64,000 bases of DNA from Skermanella sp. TT6 (lineage in GTDB: Bacteria > Pseudomonadota > Alphaproteobacteria > Azospirillales > Azospirillaceae). Below the pieces are notes generated by a model. That model was not told the origin of the DNA, made no database searches, and worked only from the letters and a program-made list of their open reading frames with translations. Both the position numbers and the translations under genes were made by a program. The stretch covers positions 5,358,001-5,422,000 of the forward strand of contig NZ_CP067420.1 in NCBI RefSeq assembly GCF_016653635.2, in the 5' to 3' direction. Positions 51,797-61,400 of the stretch are shown piece by piece (the stretch's first letter is position 1; each line of letters starts with the position of its first letter).

Positions 51797-52026
51797 GGTG
51801 CGGAACTCCCTGGCTGAAAGGCCATGTTCAAATGCTTGTGGCCGTTGGAGCCAAACCTAACGGCTTTGCGTTACGGTTTCATGATGCGGGACGAAATCCC
51901 GACCCCGGTTTCGCATCGATTCAGCCGCTTTTCTTTCGCCGCCCCCTGGCGCAAAGTGCGGCGCACAAGGTGCCCGTCGCTCCGGCCAGGGTGGCGGCCG
52001 GGGCGGGGCCAAGGAGATACGACGGC

Positions 52027-52872
52027 ATGACGACCAAACCCCCTGCCAATCCCTTCGCCCAATCCTATGACGGACCGGTTCGCGCGGTCATCCTGGACTG
52101 GGCCGGCACCGTGGTGGATTTCGGCAGCCGGGCGCCGATGGGCGTGTTCGTGGCGGCCTTCGGCACGGTCGGCGTCACGATCTCCGTCGCGGAGGCGCGC
52201 GTCCCCATGGGGCTGCCCAAGTGGGACCACATCAAGGCGATCGGCGCGCTGCCCGAGGTGGCGAAACGCTGGCAGGACGTCCATGGCCGGCCGATGACGG
52301 ACGCCGACGTGGACGACCTCTACGCCCGCTTCCTGCCGATGAACGTGGAGGTGGTCGCCGACCACGCGGCGCTGGTGCCGGGCGCCCGGACCACCATCGC
52401 CGACCTGCGCGCCCGCGGCATCAGGATTGGCTCGACCACCGGCTATTCCCGGCCGATCATGGACGTGCTGATCCCGGCGGCGGCCGCCAACGGCTACGAG
52501 CCGGACTGCGTGGTCTGCGCCGGCGACCTCGCCGCCGGTCGGCCGACCCCGCTGATGTGCTACCAGAACATGATCGAGCTGAACGTCTGGCCGGCCGCCG
52601 CCTGCGTCAAGGTGGACGACACCCTGCCCGGCATCGAGGAAGGGCTCAACGCCGGCATGTGGACCGTCGCGGTGGCCCTGACCGGCAACGAGATGGGGCT
52701 GGCGGTCGAGGAATTGACGGCATTGTCGGAAGACGAGTTGAAGGTCAGGCGGACCGCCGCGTATGATCGGTTGCGCGCGGGCGGCGCCCATTACGTGATC
52801 GACGGGATCGGGCAGCTGATACCGGTGATCGAGGACATCGAGCGCCGCCTCGCCCTGGGGGCTGTTCCGTGA
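52027..52872 (+). CDS. phnX: phosphonoacetaldehyde hydrolase
   Basis: 281 residues of the HAD superfamily. The nucleophile motif is VILDWAGTVVDFGS (Asp near residue 24). The Schiff-base lysine of phosphonatases is in VPMGLPKWDHIKAIG, and CVKVDDTLPGIEEG supplies the C-terminal acidic residues. It splits phosphonoacetaldehyde into acetaldehyde and phosphate, the second step after transamination of 2-aminoethylphosphonate. Start ATG 52027 follows AAGGAGA. The transaminase (PhnW) is not in the window. Its stop overlaps the next start (GTGA). Confidence 0.94.
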   Translation: MTTKPPANPFAQSYDGPVRAVILDWAGTVVDFGSRAPMGVFVAAFGTVGVTISVAEARVPMGLPKWDHIKAIGALPEVAKRWQDVHGRPMTDADVDDLYARFLPMNVEVVADHAALVPGARTTIADLRARGIRIGSTTGYSRPIMDVLIPAAAANGYEPDCVVCAGDLAAGRPTPLMCYQNMIELNVWPAAACVKVDDTLPGIEEGLNAGMWTVAVALTGNEMGLAVEELTALSEDELKVRRTAAYDRLRAGGAHYVIDGIGQLIPVIEDIERRLALGAVP

Positions 52873-53435
52873 TCGAGGCCATGACCGACACCGTATCCGA
52901 AATCTTCGAGCTTTTCCGCGCCTCCGGCGACCAGGCCTATTTCGGCGAGGCGGTCAGCCAGACCGAGCACGCGCTCCAGACCGCGGCGCTGGCCGAGCAG
53001 TTCGGCGCCCCGCCCCACCTGGTCGTCGCCTCGCTGCTGCACGACATCGGCCACCTGCTCCACGGGCTGGGCGAAGGCGTCGCCGACGAGGAGCTGGACG
53101 CCCGCCACGAGGCGATCGGCGCCCGCTGGCTGGCGGATCGCTTCCCGGAGGACGTCTGCGCGCCGGTGCGGCTGCACGTCGCGGCCAAGCGCTACCTGTG
53201 CGCGGTCGAGCCGGCCTACGCCGCCGCCCTGTCGCCCGCCTCGAAGCAGAGCCTGAGGCTCCAGGGCGGCCCCCTGAGCGAGGACCAGGCCGCCCGCTTC
53301 ATCCTGGGCCGCTTCGGCCCCGACGCGGTGCTGGTCCGGCGCTGGGACGACAAGGCCAAGGTGCCGGGGCTGCCGACGCCGGGGCTGGACCACTTCAAGC
53401 CGTATCTGGCGGTCTGCGCGATGCGGTCGGACTGA
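52869..53435 (+). CDS. HD-domain protein of phosphonate degradation, PhnZ-like
   Basis: 188 residues, GTG start overlapping the phnX stop; ATG 52881 is an alternative. It has the HD metal motif: SQTEHALQTAALAEQ, LVVASLLHDIGHLLHG (His-Asp pair) and DARHEAIGARWL. The stretch AYFGEAVSQTEH carries a Tyr and a Glu three residues apart, as in the substrate-gating loop of PhnZ, the diiron oxygenase that cleaves 2-amino-1-hydroxyethylphosphonate to glycine and phosphate. No partner hydroxylase gene (PhnY) is nearby, so its substrate could be a related by-product. Coupling to PhnX places it in phosphonate catabolism. Confidence 0.85.
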   Translation: MIEAMTDTVSEIFELFRASGDQAYFGEAVSQTEHALQTAALAEQFGAPPHLVVASLLHDIGHLLHGLGEGVADEELDARHEAIGARWLADRFPEDVCAPVRLHVAAKRYLCAVEPAYAAALSPASKQSLRLQGGPLSEDQAARFILGRFGPDAVLVRRWDDKAKVPGLPTPGLDHFKPYLAVCAMRSD

Positions 53436-53448
53436 TTTTCTCTTATTG

Positions 53449-53523
53449 GGCCACAGATGAACGCAGATGGGCGCAGATAGGTCCGAAAAAACCATCTGCG
53501 CCCATCTGCGTTCATCTGTGGCC
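53449..53523. repeat. 75-bp perfect palindrome of the CCACAGAT family
   Basis: Arms 53449-53478 and 53494-53523 are exact 30-bp inverted repeats around a 15-bp A-rich spacer. Each arm has an internal 10-bp period (CAGATGAACG, CAGATGGGCG, CAGAT). It resembles the repeats bounding the 19.7-20.2 kb gene but encloses nothing. It sits between convergent genes, where it would also fold as a strong terminator-like hairpin. Confidence 0.85.
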
Positions 53524-53530
53524 AAGTCTT

Positions 53531-54268
53531 TCAGGCTTGACCGGGGGACCAGCTCACCGGATCGCCGACACTTAATCCTAACACCGCGTCCGCCCGGCCC
53601 CGATTGACGGCGATCTCGGCGAGGCCGTTGGAGTTCGCGTACCAGAAGGCTTCGCCGGGCGGCACCGCGCCGAAGGTCCGGGCGGGCAAGACGGGCCGGC
53701 CGGCGGCGGTCAGCACGGCGTCGGCGGGGAGCGTCGAGGCGCGCAGGCCGGTCATGGCGTTGCCGTAGACGTCGATATAGACGATCTGCGCCAGGTCGTC
53801 GGGCCAGTCGGGGCGGCGGACCCGCTCCGCCGGAACCGGCGTCCCGGGGACCGGGCCGCCCAGCGCGAGGCCGGCGGCCACCGGGGCGAACAGGTCGCGG
53901 CCGTGGAAGCTGGCCGACAGGCGCTCCGGCCGCCAGTCGATCGCCCAGGCCTCTACCGAATCGGCGCGGCGCATCACCAGTTCGAACAGGCCGTTGTCCG
54001 GCCCGACATACCAGCGGCCATCGGCGCGCAAGGCCAGGGGCAGGCGGTCGGTACCGACGCCGGGATCGACGACGCCGAGCAGCACGCCGCCCTGCGGCAC
54101 GGCGACGCAATAGGCGGCAAGCAGATAGGCGCAGGGATAGGGTCGGAACGCGGGCGCGTCCGCGAACAGGTCGATCACCGGCACTCCCGGCGCGCGGCCC
54201 GCCAGCACCGCCTTCACCTGCCCCGTATAGGGTCCGGACAATCCGAAATCGGTAAACAGGACAATCAT
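53531..54268 (-). CDS. SAM hydroxide adenosyltransferase (DUF62/SAM hydrolase family)
   Basis: 245 residues from ATG 54268, which has GAGGGGACC just upstream; the frame extends further but without support. Family motifs: IVLFTDFGLSGPYTGQVKA, LLGVVDPGVGT, YVGPDNGLFE, FHGRDLFAPVAA (the Asp-Arg-His set that activates hydroxide) and IVYIDVYGNAMTGL with the conserved Asn. It splits S-adenosylmethionine to adenosine and methionine using hydroxide, relatives being fluorinases and chlorinases. The halogen-binding residues are not expected here. Physiological role is unclear. Stands alone between a palindrome and a divergent metal importer. Confidence 0.9.
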   Translation of the reverse strand: MIVLFTDFGLSGPYTGQVKAVLAGRAPGVPVIDLFADAPAFRPYPCAYLLAAYCVAVPQGGVLLGVVDPGVGTDRLPLALRADGRWYVGPDNGLFELVMRRADSVEAWAIDWRPERLSASFHGRDLFAPVAAGLALGGPVPGTPVPAERVRRPDWPDDLAQIVYIDVYGNAMTGLRASTLPADAVLTAAGRPVLPARTFGAVPPGEAFWYANSNGLAEIAVNRGRADAVLGLSVGDPVSWSPGQA

Positions 54269-54422
54269 CGCGCTGGTCCCCTCATTTAGAAACGTTCGGA
54301 TATACTTGTAAATTCGAGAAGACGGGGCATATCCGTTTGCATGCACTTCTCAAAGTCAAATAAATAGTAGGACCTGTCAATATGAACACCTATTCAATAT
54401 CGAACCACGGTGGAGGCATACA

Positions 54423-55409
54423 GTGATGGGCCGGATTTCCAGGCGGTTGTTCGTGCTGGCGACCCTGTGCCTCGCCGTTTATCCGCTCGCTGTCCCCGGT
54501 GCCGCCCGCGCCGCCGGCCAGCCCTTCGCCGCCGTCGCCACCACGTCGCAGGTGGCCGACCTGGTGCGCGAGGTCGCGGGCGGACGGGCCGAGGTTTCCA
54601 GCCTGATGGGCGAAGGGGTCGATCCGCACACCTACAAGCTGACCCGGACCGACGTGGCGCGGATCGCCGGGGCCGACATCGTGTTCTACAGCGGCCTTCA
54701 CCTGGAGGGGAAGATCATCGACGCGCTGACCCGCGTCGCCGGGTCCGGCAAGCCGGTCCATGCCGTCGCCGAGGCGGTGCCGGCCGACCGGCTGCTGACG
54801 CCCGAGGGGTTCGACGGCAATCCGGACCCGCATGTCTGGATGGACGCGGCCCTGTGGACCCACGCGCTTGACGCGGTGCGCGACGCGCTGGCGGCGTTCG
54901 ACCCCGAGGGCGCGGACGTCTATCGCGCCAACGCGGCCGACCTGTCCCGACGGTTCGAGCGGCTGGACGCCTATGCGGAGTCGGCGTTGGGGAGCATTCC
55001 GGAACAGGCCCGCGTCCTGGTCACCGCCCACGACGCCTTCAACTACCTGGGTCGCGCCTACGGGCTGGAGGTGCGCGGCATCCAGGGCATCAGCACGGAG
55101 TCGGAGGCCGGCCTGCGCGAGATCGAGGATCTGGTGGACCTGCTGGTGGCCCGCCGGATCGCCGCCGTCTTTGTCGAGACCAGCGTGTCCGAGCGCAACA
55201 TCAGGGCGCTCATCGACGGCGCCGCCGCCCGCGGCCATCGGGTCGTGATCGGCGGCGCGCTGTATTCGGACGCGATGGGCGCGCCCGGCACCTACGAAGG
55301 AACCTATGTCGGCATGATCGACCACAACGTGACGACCATCGCCCGCGCGCTGGGAGGAACCCCGCCGGCCGGCGGGTTCGAGGGCCGTCTCGCGGCGCTG
55401 GGACGGTGA
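54423..55409 (+). CDS. Mn/Zn ABC transporter substrate-binding protein (TroA/MntA-like)
   Basis: 328 residues, GTG start with an ATG one codon on; signal peptide ends near ARAAGQ. Cluster A-I metal-binding family: GEGVDPHTYKLTRTD (first His), DPHVWMDAALW, TAHDAFNYLGRAYGLEVRGIQGISTESEAGL and FVETSVSERNIRAL. There is no His-rich loop as in many ZnuA proteins, and TSVS/Glu residues are more like manganese or iron-type TroA/SitA proteins. First of four coupled genes. The 154-bp region upstream, shared with the divergent DUF62 gene, is AT-rich and probably regulated by metal; no clear box was found. Confidence 0.88.
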   Translation: MMGRISRRLFVLATLCLAVYPLAVPGAARAAGQPFAAVATTSQVADLVREVAGGRAEVSSLMGEGVDPHTYKLTRTDVARIAGADIVFYSGLHLEGKIIDALTRVAGSGKPVHAVAEAVPADRLLTPEGFDGNPDPHVWMDAALWTHALDAVRDALAAFDPEGADVYRANAADLSRRFERLDAYAESALGSIPEQARVLVTAHDAFNYLGRAYGLEVRGIQGISTESEAGLREIEDLVDLLVARRIAAVFVETSVSERNIRALIDGAAARGHRVVIGGALYSDAMGAPGTYEGTYVGMIDHNVTTIARALGGTPPAGGFEGRLAALGR

Positions 55410-56245
55410 ACGCCATGCTGTTCCCTTTCCGAGCCGCCAAGGGCGACGGGCCGTTGGCCGCCTCCCCGCTGGAGGTCCGCGGCCTGACCGTCGCCTACAA
55501 CAGGAAGCCCGTGCTGTGGTCGGTAGACTATACCGCCCCGTCCCGCGGCCTGATCGCCATCGTCGGCCCCAACGGCGCCGGCAAGTCCACCTTCATCAAG
55601 GCCTGCCTGGGGCTGGTCCCCGCGGTGTCGGGCACCGTGCGGGTCCATGGCGGGCCGGTCGGGCGGCGCCGCGCGCTGATCGGCTACGTGCCTCAGCGCG
55701 AAAGCGTGGACTGGGACTTTCCGGCCTCCGCCCTGGACGTCGTGGCGATGGGCCGCTACGGCATGATCGGCTGGTGCCGGCCGGTCGGGCGCGCCCACCG
55801 CGAGGCGGCGCGGGCCTGCCTGGACCGGGTCGGCATGGCCGACTTCGCCGACCGCCAGATCGGCCAGCTCTCGGGCGGGCAGCAGCAGCGGGTGTTCCTG
55901 GCCCGCGCCCTGGCCCAGGAGGCGAAGGTCTATTTCATGGACGAGCCGTTCGCGGGCGTCGATGCCGCGACCGAGCGGGCGGTGATCCAGGTGATGCGCG
56001 ACCTCGACGCCGCAGGGCGCACGGTGATCTGCGTCCACCACGACCTGCAGACCGTCGCCGACTATTTCGACCATGTCCTGCTGATGAACACCCGCGTGAT
56101 CGGGGCCGGTCCGGTGGCGACGACGCTGACCGCCGAGATGCTGCGCCAGACCTACGGCGGACGGCTCGGGCCGGGCGACATCCCCGGGACCGGGCCGGGG
56201 ATCGGGGCGGGCGCGGCGCTGCCGGTGCGGACGGGGGCGGCCTGA
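55406..56245 (+). CDS. Mn/Zn ABC transporter ATP-binding protein
   Basis: 279 residues, GTG start overlapping the binding-protein stop (GTGA). Walker A VGPNGAGKSTFIKACLG, VPQRESVDWDFPASALDVV (typical of the manganese/zinc importers), signature LSGGQQQRVFLARAL, Walker B VYFMDEPFAGVD, and switch CVHHDLQTV. A C-terminal tail of some 25 residues is rich in Gly and Pro. Second of four genes. Confidence 0.92.
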   Translation: MNAMLFPFRAAKGDGPLAASPLEVRGLTVAYNRKPVLWSVDYTAPSRGLIAIVGPNGAGKSTFIKACLGLVPAVSGTVRVHGGPVGRRRALIGYVPQRESVDWDFPASALDVVAMGRYGMIGWCRPVGRAHREAARACLDRVGMADFADRQIGQLSGGQQQRVFLARALAQEAKVYFMDEPFAGVDAATERAVIQVMRDLDAAGRTVICVHHDLQTVADYFDHVLLMNTRVIGAGPVATTLTAEMLRQTYGGRLGPGDIPGTGPGIGAGAALPVRTGAA

Positions 56246-56246
56246 C

Positions 56247-57449
56247 ATGAACCCCGCCGACGTGATCGCGACGCTGACCCTCCAGGCCGGCTTCAACTCG
56301 GCCGTGGTGGTGGTCGGCACGGCCTGCCTGGGGGTGGCGGCCGGCGTCATCGGAAGCTTCATGCTGCTGCGCAAGCGCGCCCTGGTCAGCGACGCGCTGA
56401 GCCACGCGACGCTGCCGGGGATAGCCTTGGCCTTCCTGGCCGCGACCTGGGCGGGGCTGGAGGGGCGCAGCCTGCCGGTGCTGCTGGCCGGCGCGCTGTT
56501 CAGCGGCGCGCTGGGCGTGCTGGCGATCCACGCGATCTCCCGCTACACGAGGCTGCCGGAGGACGCCGCGATCGGCGCCGTGCTGAGCGTCTTCTTCGGC
56601 GTCGGGGTCGTGCTGCTGAGCCATATCCAGACCCTGCCGACCGGCAACCAGGCGGGGCTGAAGACCTTCATCCTGGGCCAGACCGCCGCCATGAACCGGA
56701 CCGAGGCGACGGCGATCGCGGCGCTGGCGCTGGCGGCGGTGGCGGCTTCCGCCCTGCTGTTCAAGGAGTTCAGGCTGCTCTGCTTCGATCCGGACTTCGC
56801 CGCCGGCCAGGGCTGGCCGACCCGGCGGATCGACCTGACCCTGATGGGCCTGACCACGCTGGTGACGGTGATCGGCCTTCAGACCGCCGGGCTGATCCTG
56901 ATCATCGCCCTGCTGATCGTGCCGCCGGCCGCGGCCCGCTTCTGGACCGAGCGGCTGGGGGTCATGGTCGTCGTGGCGGCCGCGCTGGGGGGCGCCAGCG
57001 GCTGGATCGGCGCCAGCCTGTCGGCGCTGGTGCCGCGCCTGCCGGCGGGCGCCGTGATCGTGCTGGTGGCCGGCGCCCTGTTCATGGCGAGCTTCCTGTT
57101 CGCCCCGGCGCGCGGCGTGGTCGCGACGGCGTGGCGGCAGGGCCGGCTGCGTCTCGCCTATGCGGAGCAGGCGGCCCTGGCCGGGCGGCTGGCCGGCGCC
57201 CCGCCTTCCCCGGCGATGCGGCCGTGGCTGCGGCTGCGCGGCTGGCTGCGCGGCGGGGACCTCACCGACAGCGGCCTGGCGGCGGCCAGGGCCGCCGAGC
57301 GGAACCGCCGCCTTTGGGAGCGCTTCCTGATGCGCTACCCGACCTTGATCCCGGGGCAGGCCAACTGGGGCATCGACCCGATCGACCGGGTGCTGCCCCG
57401 CGACCTGGTGCGGGAGCTGGAGGGGCTTCCGGCGGAGACGGCGCGATGA
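56247..57449 (+). CDS. Mn/Zn ABC permease with DtxR-like C-terminal extension
   Basis: 400 residues. The ABC-3 permease part (about 1-290) has eight or nine helices and FMLLRKRALVSDALSHATLPGIALAF. The rest (about 295-400) is soluble: GDLTDSGLAAARAAERNRRLWERFLMRY followed by DPIDRVLPRDLVRELEGL. This pattern matches the end of DtxR/MntR metal-dependent regulators (LTxxGxxxA...RxHRLWE...), so the tail may sense metal or regulate transport rather than bind DNA. The next gene overlaps its stop (ATGA) and encodes a second, shorter permease. Confidence 0.87.
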   Translation: MNPADVIATLTLQAGFNSAVVVVGTACLGVAAGVIGSFMLLRKRALVSDALSHATLPGIALAFLAATWAGLEGRSLPVLLAGALFSGALGVLAIHAISRYTRLPEDAAIGAVLSVFFGVGVVLLSHIQTLPTGNQAGLKTFILGQTAAMNRTEATAIAALALAAVAASALLFKEFRLLCFDPDFAAGQGWPTRRIDLTLMGLTTLVTVIGLQTAGLILIIALLIVPPAAARFWTERLGVMVVVAAALGGASGWIGASLSALVPRLPAGAVIVLVAGALFMASFLFAPARGVVATAWRQGRLRLAYAEQAALAGRLAGAPPSPAMRPWLRLRGWLRGGDLTDSGLAAARAAERNRRLWERFLMRYPTLIPGQANWGIDPIDRVLPRDLVRELEGLPAETAR

Positions 57450-58426
57450 TCACGGCGCAGGAATTCCTCCAGATCGACCTGCCGGCCATGACGGCTGCGG
57501 TCCTTGCCTGCGTCAGCTGCGCGCTGGTCGGCAATTTCCTGGTGCTTCGGCGGCAGAGCCTGCTGGGCGACGCGATCAGCCATGCCATCCTGCCCGGCAT
57601 CGTCGGCGGCTTCCTGCTGACCGGCTCGCGCTTCGGCCTGGGCGTGATCGGCGGCGCGCTGGCGGCGGCGGTCGTCGCGGGCGTGCTGATCGAGTCGGTG
57701 CGCAGGCTGGGCCGGCTGGACGGGGGTGCGGCCATGGGCGTCGTGTTCACCGTGATGTTCGCGGGCGGCGTGGTGATGATCGAGCAGGGCGCCGCCCGCG
57801 CGGTCGACCTGGACGCCGACTGCGTGCTCTACGGCCAGCTCGAGGGAATCCTGTGGCTGGCGCCGCAGGGCTGGGCCGACCTGGCGGACCCGGCGGTCTG
57901 GGCCGACCTGCCGCGCCAGGTGGTGACGCTGGCCCTGGTGACGGCGCTGTGCGTCGCCTGCGTCGTCGCCTTCCGCAAGGAGCTGGCGCTGACCTCGTTC
58001 GATCCGGCGCTGGCGACGACGCTGGGCATCCCCGCCGGGCTGTTCCATTACGGGATCGTCGTGCTGGTCGCCGTCGCCGCCATCGCCTCCTTCGAGGCGG
58101 TCGGCTCGATCCTGGTGGTCGCGATGCTGATCTGCCCGGCCGCGACGGCGCGCCTGCTGACCGACCGGCTGCCCGTCCAGCTCTGGCTGAGCGTCGCGAT
58201 CGGCGGCCTGACCGGGGCGGGCGGCTACCTGCTCGGCGCCTTCGGCCCGTCGCTGCTCGCCGGCGGCCCGGCCGAAGCGCTGAACGCCGCCGGGATGATA
58301 GCCACCCTGGCCGGCATCCTGCTGGCCGCCGCCATCCTGTTCGCGCCGCGCCACGGCGTGCTGGCCCGCAACCGGGGGATGGGGCGTGCGCCCGGACGGG
58401 CAACGGGATTGTTCCGGATGCGGTGA
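57446..58426 (+). CDS. Mn/Zn ABC transporter permease, second subunit
   Basis: 326 residues, ABC-3 family: NFLVLRRQSLLGDAISHAILPGIVGGFLL, the long loop with DADCVLYGQLEGI (also found in manganese permeases), SFDPALATTLGIP and LLICPAATARLLTDRLP-type helices. It probably pairs with the preceding permease as a heterodimer, as in TroCD. It has no DtxR-like tail. Last gene of the importer operon; the sensor kinase gene begins 52 bp later and may be co-transcribed. Confidence 0.91.
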   Translation: MITAQEFLQIDLPAMTAAVLACVSCALVGNFLVLRRQSLLGDAISHAILPGIVGGFLLTGSRFGLGVIGGALAAAVVAGVLIESVRRLGRLDGGAAMGVVFTVMFAGGVVMIEQGAARAVDLDADCVLYGQLEGILWLAPQGWADLADPAVWADLPRQVVTLALVTALCVACVVAFRKELALTSFDPALATTLGIPAGLFHYGIVVLVAVAAIASFEAVGSILVVAMLICPAATARLLTDRLPVQLWLSVAIGGLTGAGGYLLGAFGPSLLAGGPAEALNAAGMIATLAGILLAAAILFAPRHGVLARNRGMGRAPGRATGLFRMR

Positions 58427-58478
58427 CCCGTTAGGCTGATGCGGCCGGCACTCCGGTAGCAATACGATCCGACGGTTC

Positions 58479-61400
58479 ATGACCAGACCTGCCGAGCAAG
58501 ACCCGCGCTTCAGGCCGACCAGACGGTCCATGGCCCAGTTCGCCGCCGTCGTGGTGCTGGCCGCGGGCGGCACGCTGCTGCCGTCGGACGGCGGCATCGG
58601 CATGATCGCGCTGAAGGCGGCCTGCGCCGCCACCCTGATCGGGCTGGTCGTGACCGGGATGGCCGCCGGCGAGCGCAGGGTGCGCGTGGCGCGGGCGGCG
58701 GAGCGGCGGACCGACCATGCCCGCCAGGTCCTGGTCGACGCGATCGAGTCGCTGCCCGAAGGCTTCGCGATCTTCGACCGGGCCGACCGGCTGGTGATAT
58801 CCAACCAGCGCTTCCGCGAGCTGAATTCGCCGGCATCGAGGACGACGGCCCCCGGATCGGCCCCCGGATCGGCCACCCGGGCGTCGCCGGCGGAGGGACC
58901 CGCGGAAGATCCGTCCGAAGGCCTGGAGGAGGACGGGCGCCCGATGCCGGACGGGCGGTGGCTGCGGGTCGAGGGACGGCGGATCGAGGGCGGTTACCGC
59001 GTGGCCGTCAGCACCGACGTGACGGAGGGACGCCGCCGGCAGGCCGAACTGGCCCGCCGCACCCGGCTGCTCGACTCCGTCCTGAACGCCCTGCCCGAGG
59101 GGATCTGCCTGTGGAGCCCCGAGTCGCGGCTGATCGGGTGGAACGCCAGGCTGGTCGAGCTTCTCGACCTGCCGCCGGACCTGCCCGCGGCGGGCCGCCC
59201 CCTCGCGGAGTTCGTCGCCTTCCTGGACGGGCGGGGCGAGGCGGCGCTGTCCGGCGTTCCTCCCGGCGCGGTCGGCATGACGGGCGTCCGCGAGACGCTG
59301 CGCCATGACCATGTCCGCCCGGACGGCCATGTGCTGGAGGTGACATCGGCGCCGATGTCCGACGGGGGCCGGTTGGTTTGCTATGCCGACGTGACCGCGG
59401 CGCGGCGCGCCGGCCGGGATCTCGCCGACCGGGAGGAGCGGTTCCGGCGCCTTTCCGCCGCCACGACGGAAGGGGTGCTGATCCACGACGGCGCCACCGT
59501 GATCGACGCCAACGAGGCGGCGGCGGCGCTGTTCGGGATGACCGTGGGCGAGCTGATCGGATGCCCGGCGGACCGGCTGGCGGCGCCCGAGGACTGGGCG
59601 GGGCTGCGCGACGCCCTGGCGCTGGAGGGCCCGGACGGTCCGATGCCCGATCGCGGGATCCGGCTCCTGCGCCGGGACGGCCGCCGGTTCCTGTGCGAGG
59701 CGTCGCGGCGCCGGGTGGCCTGGCAGGACCGGACCGCCGCCGCCCTGACGCTGCGCGACGTCACCGTGCGGCAGGACGCGGAGGACCGGCTGCGCGCCAC
59801 CCTGGCGAAGGCCGAGCGGGACAGCCGCACCCGGTCGGACTACCTGGCCGCGATCGGCCGCGAGGTGCGCCCCGCGCTCAACGGCGTCCTCGGCACGATC
59901 GGCGTGCTGGCGGAAAGCCGCCTGACCGAGTCCCAGCGCGCCCAGGCCGTGGCGGTCCGGGAGCTGGTCGAGAACCAGATGGCGACCCTGACCGACATCA
60001 TCGACCTGGCCCGGCTGGAGGACGGCCGGCTCCGCATCCAGGACGAGGGCTTCGACCTGGTCGAACTGGTCGAGGGGCTGGTCGAAACGCTGGCGGGGCA
60101 GGCCGCCGCGAAGGGCATCGATCTCGTCGCCGGCGTCCCGGCCGGCGTGCCGTCGGCCCTGAGGGGCGATCCGAAGCGGCTTCGGCAGGTGCTGGCGATC
60201 CTGGCGGGAAACGCCGTGAAGTTCACCGAGCAGGGCGGCGTGTCGCTGACCGTCACCGCCCCGGCGAGCGCCGCCGACTCCGTGACGGTGCGCTTCGAGG
60301 TCGCGGATACCGGAATCGGCATCCCCGACGCGGCGCAGCCCCACGTGTTCGACGGTTTCGGAGCGGGCGGGGCGGGAGCGCCCGGCCGCCACGGCGGAAG
60401 CGGGCTCCAGCTCGCCATCGCCAAGCGGCTGGTCGGCCTGATGGGCGGTGCCATCGGGTTCGACAGCGCCGCCGGGGTCGGCAGCCGTTTCTGGTTCACC
60501 GTGCCCCTGGCGCACCGCCCGGACGGCGCCGGACCGGCCGAAGCCGCCTCGTCGCTGGCCGGGAAACGCATCCTTCTGGTCGAAGGGAACGGCGTCAGCC
60601 GCGAGGTGCTGACCCGGCAGCTCGCCGACTGGGGAGCCGCGGTCCACGGGGTCGCCAGCGGACGCGCCGCCCTGGAGGTGATCGCGTCGCCCGGGAGCAG
60701 GCGGCCCCGGGGCGGTGCCGCGTTCGATACCGCCCTGGTCGACGACACCACCGCCGACCTGCCGGTCGCCACGCTGGCGCGCCGCCTGCGCGACGCCGGC
60801 GTCGGGCGCCTGATCCTGCTGTCCGGCATGGGCCGGCCAAGCCAGACGACCGGGCAGGGAACCCCCTGGCCGGCGCTGGAAGCGGCCGGCTTCTCGGCCG
60901 CGGTCCGCAAGCCGGCACGCCAGGCATCGCTGCTGGCGGCCCTGCGCGGCGAGCCGGTGATGGAACTGGCCTGGCCGCAGGCCGCCGCGCCGGAAGAGCC
61001 GGCCGGCGACGGCGCGGCGGCCGGGGGCGATACCCTGCCAGCGGATGCGCCGCGGCTGCTGCTGGTCGAGGACAGCGTCACCAACCAGCTGGTCGCCGGC
61101 ACGCTGCTGAAGGTCGCCGGGTACCGGGTCGACGTGGCGGTCAACGGGCTGGAAGCGGTCGCCGCGGTCCGCCGGACGCCCTACCGGCTCGTCCTGATGG
61201 ACATCGCCATGCCGGAGATGGACGGCATCGCCGCGACCCGGGCGATCCGCGCCCTGCCCGCGCCCGCCGGCGATATCCCGATCATCGCGATGACGGCCAA
61301 CGCCATGGTCGGCGACCGCGAACGGTTTCTCGACGCCGGCATGAACGATTACGTGCCGAAACCGATCGAGCGGGTTCATCTGCTCGACACGATCGCCCGC

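Noticed and set aside
51841-51864. GCCGTT/AACGGC dyad between phnS and phnX as an operator
   Set aside because: Only 6-bp arms with a 12-bp gap, expected often by chance at this base composition; kept only as a remark.
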